Assembly: GCA_019242465.1 (NCBI GenBank)
Contig: JAFAVL010000781.1
Coordinates: forward strand, 1-8,828
Origin: Chroococcidiopsidaceae cyanobacterium CP_BM_RX_35
GTDB lineage: Bacteria; Cyanobacteriota; Cyanobacteriia; Cyanobacteriales; Chroococcidiopsidaceae
Reading direction: 5' to 3'
DNA length: 8,828 nucleotides
This document shows positions 1 through 5,103 of this stretch, piece after piece. Every line of letters begins with the position of its first letter. Position 1 is the stretch's first letter. The position numbers and the translations under genes were made by a program. The notes under the pieces were generated by a model. The model was not told the origin of the DNA. It saw nothing but the letters and a program-made list of their open reading frames with translations, and did not search any database.

Positions 1-76
1 GGAAATTTGCCGCCTAGTTCAAGCTAAAAACGTGTATCTGTTGTCTGTCGTGCGTTTCCGGAATTGACTGGCTGTC

Positions 77-119
77 CAAGCATAAACTTGCCGCAAGTTA
101 TTCAAGTATAACCTTGCCG
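77..119. repeat. Two imperfect 17-bp direct repeats, 26 bp apart
   Basis: CAAGCATAAACTTGCCG (77-93) and CAAGTATAACCTTGCCG (103-119) match at 15 of 17 positions with a period of 26 bp. The first copy also overlaps the inverted repeat AACTTG-CCG-CAAGTT (85-99). Repeats of this size and spacing can be binding sites for a transposase or a regulator. Only two copies are clear and no transposase gene is visible, so the function is unknown. Confidence 0.5.
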
Positions 120-141
120 TTCCGGCGAAGATATGCCGGAA
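120..141. repeat. Perfect 7-bp inverted repeat, 8-nt loop
   Basis: TTCCGGC (120-126) and GCCGGAA (135-141) are perfect reverse complements around the loop GAAGATAT. The stem is G+C-rich and would fold as RNA on either strand. Neither strand has a T-run after the stem, so it does not look like an intrinsic terminator. It could be a structured 3' end, a protein-binding palindrome or a relic of a mobile element end. Confidence 0.5.
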
Positions 142-223
142 GTCACAAATCGTTTGATTTGACAATATTACATTCTTGAAATTCGCCATCATCTGCAATA
201 AGTAAATCCACTCATTATATCAC

Positions 224-243
224 AAAAAACTTTTGCAAGAGTT
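224..243 (-). terminator. Candidate weak terminator after the repeat-protein gene
   Basis: Read on the minus strand, 243 to 224 gives AACTCTTGCAAAAG followed by six T residues. AAC/GTT and TT/AA can pair around a small loop, with a 2-nt bulge. This begins about 60 bp past the stop codon of the minus-strand repeat protein, where a terminator for that transcript would be expected. The stem is short and A/T-rich, so efficiency would be low. The call rests mainly on the T-run and position. Confidence 0.25.
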
Positions 244-302
244 CTTAAGTAGCGCTTGATGAGCAGGTACTTTTCTTGTCTGGGATTACGCGAACGGTGA
301 GA

Positions 303-1523
303 TTAATGTCTAGAAGATGCCATATGTCTGGACTTGCGGAACAGGATAGCCAAACTACCTAAACCAATTAAGCCTAGCAAGCCTAGCCAAGCAGATTGGT
401 CACCACTATTGGTAGCAGTGTTTTTTTGGTAAGATGTTGTGCCACTATTAGGGACCGAGTTCCCATTATTTGAGCCCCCAGTTCCAGTACCAGTGCTTGT
501 AGTCGAGCTACCTATTTCAGTTGATCGCATTCCGGCAGTTGAGCGCTCAGTCCCAGCGCTTGTCCCATAGGTCGAATTGCCAGTACTGTAAGTTGAGCCA
601 TTATTATTTGTGGCATTTGAGCCCATCCAGAGATTTGAACCCTCAGCGCCTGCACCAGTCCCGTAGTAGTTTGAACTGCTAATTTGTGTAGTTGAGCCGC
701 TAAGCAAGGCATTTGGACCAGTCGTTGAACCTCCAGTCCCATAGTTTGAACTGCCAGTTCCGGTGCCAGTTCCAGAAGTTGAACTTGTGTTCCCTGTATT
801 AGTACCAGTGGTCGAATTGCTCGTCCCAGTAGTGGGAGCCCCAAGTTCTGTTGGACCAGTGGTCGAATTGCTCGTGCCTGTATTAGTAACAGTGGTCGAG
901 TTGGCAGTTCCAGTGGTCGAATTGCTAGTACCTGTATTAGTACCAGTAGTTGAATTGCTCGTCCCATTAGTAGATGAACATCCAAAGTCAGTGCTGGTAC
1001 CAGTGGTCAAATTGCTAGTGCCTGTATTAGTAACAGTGGTCGAGTTGGCAGTTCCAGTGGTCAAATTGCTAGTGCCTGTATTAGTACCAGTAGTTGAATT
1101 GCTCGTCCCATTAGTAGATGAACATCCAATGCCAGTGCTGGTACCAGTGGTCAAATTGCTCGTCCCAGTAGTAGATGAGCCTCCAGTACCTGCTGTACTG
1201 GTACCAGAATAGGTAGGACCGCCAGTCAAAGTAGATGAACCTCCAATACCTGTGCTGATACCAGTAGTTGAATTACCAGTCCCAGTAGCAGATGAGCCTC
1301 CGACACCTGTGCTAGTTCCATTCGTTGAGTTACCAGTCCCAGTAGTAGACGAACCTCCGATACCTCCTGTGCTAGTACTAGTAGTCGGATTACCAGTCCT
1401 AGTCGTTGAGCTACTCAAGGCACCCCGACTCTGGGCAGAAACGGGCAGAGTCAAGGGCAGCATTGATAGACCCAAGATGGCGGCACCAGACCCAACTAGT
1501 TTGACTATATTAAATCGATTCAT
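303..1523 (-). CDS. Secreted Ser/Thr/Asn/Gly-rich repeat protein with WGxxGxxG-like C-terminal tail
   Basis: The 406-residue protein begins with a Sec-type signal peptide: basic start (MNRFNIVK), hydrophobic stretch and a likely cut after PVSA at residue 30. Residues of roughly 40-365 are low-complexity, built from Thr, Ser, Gly and Asn units such as TGTSNSTTGTNT. They include two near-identical 48-residue blocks, each with one Cys in GCSSTNGT. The C-terminus (about 379-400) has W379, then LGLLGLIGLG, a short hydrophobic helix, and the basic tail RKSRH. This arrangement resembles cyanobacterial WGxxGxxG-family proteins and, more loosely, PEP-CTERM/MYXO-CTERM sorting tails. The canonical second W/G is replaced (SAWLGLLG), so the match is imperfect. 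No enzyme domain is visible. The ATG at 1523 has AAGG 8 nt upstream and follows the permease stop by only 23 bp, suggesting co-transcription with the exporter. A surface or cell-envelope role is inference. Confidence 0.8.
   Translation of the reverse strand: MNRFNIVKLVGSGAAILGLSMLPLTLPVSAQSRGALSSSTTRTGNPTTSTSTGGIGGSSTTGTGNSTNGTSTGVGGSSATGTGNSTTGISTGIGGSSTLTGGPTYSGTSTAGTGGSSTTGTSNLTTGTSTGIGCSSTNGTSNSTTGTNTGTSNLTTGTANSTTVTNTGTSNLTTGTSTDFGCSSTNGTSNSTTGTNTGTSNSTTGTANSTTVTNTGTSNSTTGPTELGAPTTGTSNSTTGTNTGNTSSTSGTGTGTGSSNYGTGGSTTGPNALLSGSTTQISSSNYYGTGAGAEGSNLWMGSNATNNNGSTYSTGNSTYGTSAGTERSTAGMRSTEIGSSTTSTGTGTGGSNNGNSVPNSGTTSYQKNTATNSGDQSAWLGLLGLIGLGSLAILFRKSRHMASSRH
855..1142 (-). repeat. Two tandem 144-bp repeats inside the repeat-protein gene
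   Basis: Blocks of about 855-998 and 999-1142 align with a constant 144-bp (48-codon) offset. For example, GTGGTCGAGTTGGCAGTT recurs at 892 and 1036. A partial third copy follows from about 1143. The encoded blocks differ at only a few residues (GTSTGIGCSS against GTSTDFGCSS; one Leu/Ser change). The unit is itself made of shorter degenerate repeats. The high DNA identity indicates recent duplication or homogenisation, and copy number probably varies between strains. Confidence 0.8.
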
Positions 1524-1546
1524 AAATTAAGCCTTTTAGCTCTAGG

Positions 1547-2398
1547 TTAAGTTGCGACATTTGGATAGATGCGCCCGCAAATCGTCACTAAAATTGCCAT
1601 TGCTATTAGCAACACACCAAAGTCCAGTCCCAGAGAATAAGTACTCCTACCATCAGCTAACAGTAAACCCCGGAGAGCGTCCACCTCGTAAGTGAGCGGG
1701 TTAACATGTGAAATCACTTGTAGCCAACGGGGCATGATGGCAAGGGGATAAATGGCATTGCTGGCAAAGAACAGTGGCATAGTTAAGACTTGACCAATAC
1801 CCATGAAACGCTCGCGCGTTTTAACTATGCAGGCAACAACCAGCGAAAAAGTGGAAAAGCATCCTGCTCCCAAAAACACAATCCCCACTACAGCCACAAT
1901 CGATAGCAGATTTGGATTCATCTTCACACCCAGCAACAATGCCAGTAAGTAGACGATTGCGACTTGCGACAGGCTGCGAACTCCAGCTGCTAGCGCTTTG
2001 CCTAGTACGAGGGTAGTACGTGGTGCAGGTGCAACTAGCAACTTGTGAACAATCCCTAGATCGCGCTCCCAGATGACTGACATACCACTAAAGATGGCAA
2101 CAAACAAAACACTCTGAGCCAAGATGCCCGGAGCCAGGAAATCGATGTAGCGTAAATCTCCTGTGGGGATGCCGTGTACGCGCGTGAAGACTTGCCCGAA
2201 TATCAGTAGCCAAAGCGCTGGCTGCACTGCTCGAATGAATAGCTCTGTTGGGTCGTGGCGTAGTTTTCGGACTTCTAGTTCGGCAATCACTAGCGTCTTG
2301 TACACAAAGCCAATTACCCCAGTAGAGGGTTTGGCTCCCGATGATACAGCTCGATTAGCCCAGTCGCTGAGCGGTGCGTCTTGCTCTTGAGGTTTCAC
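1547..2398 (-). CDS. ABC-2 type (DrrB-like) exporter permease
   Basis: This is the membrane half of an ABC exporter; it would pair with the ATPase encoded just upstream and move a lipophilic compound, lipid or polymer across the inner membrane. From the GTG start it has 283 residues, usual for the family. Six hydrophobic segments are visible at about 54-72, 88-108, 139-157, 165-190, 203-221 and 258-275. Family marks are the cytoplasmic WERDLGIVHKLLVAP segment (110-124) and NPLTYEVDALRG (233-244) before the last segment. I chose the GTG at 2398 because AGGAGG sits 8 nt upstream; an ATG at 2476 is in frame but would add 26 residues that lie wholly inside the ATPase gene and look unlike a permease N-terminus. 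The gene overlaps the ATPase by 44 bp. The substrate cannot be deduced. Confidence 0.9.
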   Translation of the reverse strand: MKPQEQDAPLSDWANRAVSSGAKPSTGVIGFVYKTLVIAELEVRKLRHDPTELFIRAVQPALWLLIFGQVFTRVHGIPTGDLRYIDFLAPGILAQSVLFVAIFSGMSVIWERDLGIVHKLLVAPAPRTTLVLGKALAAGVRSLSQVAIVYLLALLLGVKMNPNLLSIVAVVGIVFLGAGCFSTFSLVVACIVKTRERFMGIGQVLTMPLFFASNAIYPLAIMPRWLQVISHVNPLTYEVDALRGLLLADGRSTYSLGLDFGVLLIAMAILVTICGRIYPNVAT

Positions 2399-3155
2399 GG
2401 TAATTGCCTCCTGATTCCAGCTTGTCGCCTGTATAGTGAATGAACACATCATCCAGCGTGGCATCACTGCTACCAATTGATGCCTTCAACTCTGCCGGGT
2501 TACCGATGGCTGCTACCTTGCCCTGATGCATGATCGCCAGTCGATGACAGAGGTTATCTGCTTCTTCCATGAAGTGCGTTGTTAAAAATATGGTTGTTCC
2601 GTAGTCGGCACACAATTGCTGTATGAGTTGCCAGACGATCTTGCGTGCTAGTGGATCCAATCCCACTGTCGGTTCATCAAGGAACAACACATGGGGTCGA
2701 TGCAGCATGGACTGAGCAATTTCTAGTCGCCGGATCATGCCGCCGGAGTAGTTACGCACCAGCCTAGTTGCTGCATTGGTCAGCCCCATAAACTCTAGGG
2801 CATCGCGCACCCGCGAATCACGCTCTCGTCGAGGGATATCGTAGAGCTTGGCAAAAATCAGCAGATTTTCAAAGCCGCTAAGTGTGCCATCAGCTGAAAG
2901 CACCTGTGGTACGTAGCCAATTGCACGGCGAACATCGGTAGCTTGATACATGACATCAAATCCAGCAACCTTAGCTCGACCTGCAGTAAGCGGTAGTAAG
3001 GTTGTTAGCATTTTGATGACAGTGCTTTTCCCAGCACCGTTAGGTCCGAGTAACCCAAATATTTCCCCAGATGCTATTGAAATTGTGAAGGCTTCAACAG
3101 CAGTTAGGTGACCAAAACGTCGCGTGAGTTCTTGTGTTTCCAGAATTGCCATCAT
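2355..3155 (-). CDS. ABC transporter ATP-binding protein (DrrA-like)
   Basis: The 266-residue ATPase powers the ABC-2 permease encoded downstream. All nucleotide-binding motifs are intact: Walker A GPNGAGKST (37-45), Q-loop YVPQ (Q84), ABC signature YSGGM (136-140), Walker B VLFLDEPT (156-163), D-loop GLDP (165-168) and H-loop His194. The C-terminal DATLDDVFIHYTG (231-243) is typical of the DrrA/antibiotic-exporter group. About 23 charged residues follow it, encoded partly by the region shared with the permease gene. Two ATG codons in a row (3155, 3152) are possible starts. The first overlaps the marR stop as ATGA, with AGAAGA just upstream as a weak ribosome site, so translation is probably coupled to marR. 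A housekeeping lipid or polysaccharide exporter is a less likely alternative, given the MarR partner. Confidence 0.93.
   Translation of the reverse strand: MMAILETQELTRRFGHLTAVEAFTISIASGEIFGLLGPNGAGKSTVIKMLTTLLPLTAGRAKVAGFDVMYQATDVRRAIGYVPQVLSADGTLSGFENLLIFAKLYDIPRRERDSRVRDALEFMGLTNAATRLVRNYSGGMIRRLEIAQSMLHRPHVLFLDEPTVGLDPLARKIVWQLIQQLCADYGTTIFLTTHFMEEADNLCHRLAIMHQGKVAAIGNPAELKASIGSSDATLDDVFIHYTGDKLESGGNYRETSRARRTAQRLG
2407..2412 (-). promoter_or_regulatory. Shine-Dalgarno site deciding the permease start
   Basis: The minus strand reads AGGAGG here, followed by 8 nt (CAATTACC) and GTG at 2398-2396. It lies inside the 3' end of the ATPase gene. It supports the GTG start and implies translational coupling across the overlap. 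Confidence 0.8.
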
Positions 3156-3649
3156 TTTCTTCTGAGCAGTTGCGCTTGACTTTGGTCTTCAACGGGAACT
3201 GCAACCTCCTTAAATAAGTCTTCCAATAGGGACAGCCCCTGAATAACCTGCTGTAGCTTCGTCTCTGATAGTGCCGCTAGTACGCTGGCAACACTGGTGT
3301 ATGTTGCTTGACGAGCTTGCTGGAGATGCTCTGACCCATCGGCTGTCAGAGTAAGGATCAGGCGTCGCCGCTCTTCAGGGTCGTCGGCACGGTTGATCAG
3401 CCCACGTCGCACTAATCGTTCAACAGTGGCAGAGGCAGTCGCCCTCGTGATGCCCAGGTGTTCCGCCAACTCGGACAGGGAAGTGCCAGGGTTACGGTGT
3501 AAGAACCCAAGGGCTCGGAACTGGGGTACAGACAAATCTGTTGCCCCTTGCCGACGCATTTCCCCTTTGATAAAGCGCATTACAAGTGGCACCGTCTCCA
3601 TAACTTCGAGCGCACATCGCTCTGGCGTAGATTCTGTTATCGTCAGCAT
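3152..3649 (-). CDS. MarR-family transcriptional regulator
   Basis: This 165-residue winged-helix protein would bind palindromic operators as a dimer and release them on binding a small molecule. The N- and C-terminal helices (about 13-35 and 110-148) form the dimer region. The helix-turn-helix is SLSELAEHLGITRATASATVERLVRRG (57-83), with a recognition helix near 68-80. The wing carries DDPEERRR (89-96), the typical MarR wing signature. One Cys (C12) lies in the N-terminus. The ATG at 3649 is preferred: GGAG (3660-3657) is 7 nt upstream, whereas a TTG at 3652 would leave only 4 nt. It is the first gene of the minus-strand operon and faces the RND operon across a region with palindromes, so autoregulation plus control of both exporters is likely. 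Whether it represses or activates is inference. Confidence 0.93.
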   Translation of the reverse strand: MLTITESTPERCALEVMETVPLVMRFIKGEMRRQGATDLSVPQFRALGFLHRNPGTSLSELAEHLGITRATASATVERLVRRGLINRADDPEERRRLILTLTADGSEHLQQARQATYTSVASVLAALSETKLQQVIQGLSLLEDLFKEVAVPVEDQSQAQLLRRK

Positions 3650-3696
3650 CAATTTTCTCCATAGTCCTTGGAGGTTATTAGCTATAACTCCCCCTT

Positions 3697-3738
3697 AGCT
3701 AGAGAGCCATTTTCACCTAAATAGGTGAAGATCTAGCT
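3697..3738. promoter_or_regulatory. Nested inverted repeats: 18-bp palindrome within an outer 7-bp pair
   Basis: The inner element TTCACCTA-AA-TAGGTGAA (3712-3729) is a perfect 8-bp inverted repeat with a 2-bp centre, the size of a typical MarR operator. It is flanked by AGCTAGA (3697-3703) and its reverse complement TCTAGCT (3732-3738), separated from the inner arms by 8 and 2 nt. If marR transcription starts near 3750, the whole structure lies in the marR leader RNA and could fold as a long interrupted hairpin some 35-40 nt ahead of the ribosome site. DNA operator, RNA leader structure or both are possible. Confidence 0.65.
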
Positions 3739-3747
3739 TTAGGCTTA

Positions 3748-3760
3748 ACTAACAGTTAGT
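3748..3760. promoter_or_regulatory. Perfect 13-bp palindrome, candidate MarR operator
   Basis: ACTAAC-A-GTTAGT is a perfect inverted repeat with a 1-bp centre. It overlaps the TATACT of the extended -10-like sequence facing marR (3763-3758), so a bound dimer would block that promoter directly. It also lies just upstream of the candidate RND promoter. Position and symmetry make it the best candidate for an autoregulatory operator; binding is not shown by sequence alone. Confidence 0.6.
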
Positions 3761-3766
3761 ATATCA
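3758..3766 (-). promoter_or_regulatory. Extended -10-like element for marR operon
   Basis: Read on the minus strand this is TGATATACT, i.e. TGn plus a -10 hexamer with one mismatch to TATAAT. No strong -35 lies 16-18 bp upstream, which fits an extended -10 promoter. Initiation would fall near 3750, inside or next to the 13-bp palindrome, about 100 nt before the marR ATG. Confidence 0.4.
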
Positions 3767-3831
3767 AATAGTTGGTTTAACATAATATAAGATAACAGTG
3801 CGGGTTAAATGGGCAAAAGTTGAGTTCGCTA

Positions 3832-5103
3832 ATGAAATTTCTGTTGAGGGCTCAGTCAAGCATGCAGCAATTGCCACTCGGTTTTTTTTCTATTAGATGG
3901 GTGAGTCTATGTCTTTTCTGCCTGAGTTTGCTTTCCGCTTGCGCTGCTTCCAGTGCTAAGACAAAGCGGTCTGCAGCTATGACACAGCAGGCTGTACCAG
4001 TCACCGTCGCCACTGTGAGTCAAAAATCGATTCCAGTCCAACTCCAGGCAATCGGGAATGTGCAAGCTTACTACACAGTCACAGTCAGACCTCAGGTGAC
4101 TGGAACCATCACAGGTGTCTATTTCCGTCAAGGTCAGGATGTGAAAAAAGGGCAACTTCTGTACACTATTGATGATCGCCCCCTAGTAGCTTCGCTCCAG
4201 CAAGCAATAGCCAACTTGGCTAAAGACCAAGCTCAGGTGCAACAGGCGATAGCTAACCAGCTGAGAGACCAGGCGCAGGAGCAGTATGCCGAAACGGAAG
4301 CGCGTAGCTATTCAGCATTGGGAAATCAGGGCGCAATCAGCAAAGTGCAAGCGGCTCAATATGTTACTAATGCGCAGGCGGCGAGAGCTACTGTTGTTGC
4401 GGATAGAGCAGCGGTGCAAAATGCTCAAGCTGCTGTGAATGCGGATAGAGCTGCAGTGCAAAATGCTCAAGTCCAACTGTCGTACACCAAAATCTACTCA
4501 CCCATAGACGGAAGAGCTGGGACTAGTATTGTTGACCGAGGTAATCTCGTCCAGGCTAATAACACAACCCCATTAGTGACCATCGGTCAGGTTCGTCCGA
4601 TTCAAGCAGTGTTTTCATTGCCAGAACGGGAACTACCAGATATTAAAAAGTATTCTGCTACGAGTAAGCTTCCCCTACAGGCAGTGATTCCTAATAGCAA
4701 TCAGCCCCCCATACCTGGCGCTCTTTTAGCTGTCAACAACGTAGTCGATAACACCACTGGAACGATTCAACTCTTGGGCAACTTTGCCAACTCCGAAGAG
4801 CATCTGTGGCCAGGGCAATACGTGAACATTGTCATGACCCTGACAACAGAACCAAATGCGGTAGTTGTGCCTTCCCAAGCAGTCCAAGCTGGACAAAATG
4901 GTAATTATGCCTTTGTGGTCAAGCCCAATTTGACAGTGGAATCTCGTACAGTCGCCGTCAGTCGCACTATTAATGGTCAATCCGTCATTGCCAAAGGGCT
5001 ACAGCCTGGAGAAAAAGTGGTGACAGATGGTCAGTCTAATCTTATCCCTGGAGCCAAAGTCCAAGTCAAAACTGCCTCACAGCCAGGAGGAACCGCCTCA
5101 TGA
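3832..5103 (+). CDS. RND efflux periplasmic adaptor lipoprotein (MdtA/AcrA-like membrane fusion protein)
   Basis: The adaptor joins the inner-membrane RND pump to an outer-membrane channel. From the ATG at 3832 it has 423 residues. A lipoprotein signal ends in the lipobox LLSAC (C37), predicting lipid anchoring. Then come a beta strand region (VPVTVATV), the first lipoyl half (TVRPQVTGTITGV, about 84-96, through GQLLYTIDDRP), an Ala/Gln-rich coiled-coil hairpin (about 120-213), the second lipoyl half (YTKIYSPIDGRAG, about 218-230), a beta-barrel beginning PIQAVFSLPERELP, and a membrane-proximal domain to the end. An in-frame TTG at 3820 is an alternative start; ATG is preferred, with GAG 7 nt upstream. 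The stop overlaps the next start as ATGA, so adaptor and pump are translationally coupled. The specific substrate is unknown. Confidence 0.93.
   Translation: MKFLLRAQSSMQQLPLGFFSIRWVSLCLFCLSLLSACAASSAKTKRSAAMTQQAVPVTVATVSQKSIPVQLQAIGNVQAYYTVTVRPQVTGTITGVYFRQGQDVKKGQLLYTIDDRPLVASLQQAIANLAKDQAQVQQAIANQLRDQAQEQYAETEARSYSALGNQGAISKVQAAQYVTNAQAARATVVADRAAVQNAQAAVNADRAAVQNAQVQLSYTKIYSPIDGRAGTSIVDRGNLVQANNTTPLVTIGQVRPIQAVFSLPERELPDIKKYSATSKLPLQAVIPNSNQPPIPGALLAVNNVVDNTTGTIQLLGNFANSEEHLWPGQYVNIVMTLTTEPNAVVVPSQAVQAGQNGNYAFVVKPNLTVESRTVAVSRTINGQSVIAKGLQPGEKVVTDGQSNLIPGAKVQVKTASQPGGTAS
4399..4470 (+). repeat. 42-bp in-frame duplication in the adaptor coiled coil
   Basis: Two 30-bp segments, 4399-4428 and 4441-4470, are identical except at two third-codon positions and are offset by 42 bp. 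They encode ADRAAVQNAQ twice within 14 residues, i.e. two heptads. The insertion preserves heptad phase and would lengthen one arm of the alpha-hairpin that contacts the outer-membrane channel. Confidence 0.75.
5085..5090 (+). promoter_or_regulatory. Shine-Dalgarno site for the first RND pump
   Basis: AGGAGG lies 9 nt before the ATG at 5100 and inside the last codons of the adaptor gene. It confirms the ATGA-overlap start, which also matches the conserved MNLAELFIRRP beginning of RND pumps. Confidence 0.8.

Larger units (their letters stand above)
1..302. other. Non-coding region with short repeats
   Basis: This stretch lies downstream of the minus-strand repeat-protein gene and carries no convincing gene. 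One plus-strand frame is open from the window edge to a TGA near base 67 (about 21 codons). That could be the tail of an upstream gene, but it is too short to judge. The region contains a pair of 17-bp imperfect direct repeats (77-119), a short inverted repeat AACTTG-CCG-CAAGTT (85-99), a 7-bp inverted repeat (120-141), a 6-bp inverted repeat CAAATC-GTTT-GATTTG (146-161) and an A/T-rich stretch around 210-235. I recognise no tRNA, rRNA or named ncRNA here. Confidence 0.6.
3650..3831. promoter_or_regulatory. Divergent promoter region between marR and the RND operon
   Basis: This A/T-rich stretch is the only gap wide enough for promoters of both operons. For marR, the minus strand has TGATATACT (3766-3758), an extended -10-like sequence. 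For the RND operon, the plus strand has -10-like sequences around 3783-3793 (TAATATAAGAT), but I see no good -35 at the right distance. Two clear palindromes lie here and are listed separately. A further looser pair, TTAACTAAC (3745-3753) facing GTTGGTTTAA (3771-3780), may be part of the operator array. Confidence 0.7.

Noticed and set aside
77..119. Possible CRISPR remnant
   Set aside because: Only two imperfect copies with a 9-bp gap are present; CRISPR spacers are much longer and no cas gene is in view.
120..141. G+C-rich hairpin as an intrinsic terminator
   Set aside because: No T-run follows the stem on either strand, and it lies about 160 bp beyond the nearest stop codon.
512..985. Long minus-strand reading frame within the repeat gene, in a different frame
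   Set aside because: It is a product of the repeated DNA: the protein is a Leu/Gln/Arg-rich shadow with no ribosome site or domain, while the overlapping frame has a signal peptide and a recognisable C-terminal tail.
763..1212. Plus-strand Val/Pro/Leu-rich frame opposite the repeat gene
   Set aside because: The repeat unit lacks stop codons in this antisense frame, which explains its length. The VPVVELLVPV periodicity simply mirrors the Thr/Asn repeats, and there is no start context.
3809..3823. Five-codon leader ORF (ATG GGC AAA AGT TGA) just before the adaptor gene
   Set aside because: The stop overlaps a possible TTG start, which looks like coupling, but there is no ribosome site of note and no attenuator structure; it may be chance.
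3882..3889. T8 run in the adaptor signal-peptide region as a phase-variation switch
   Set aside because: Eight bases is short for a contingency locus and the run encodes ordinary Phe residues in a hydrophobic signal; no other sign of switching.
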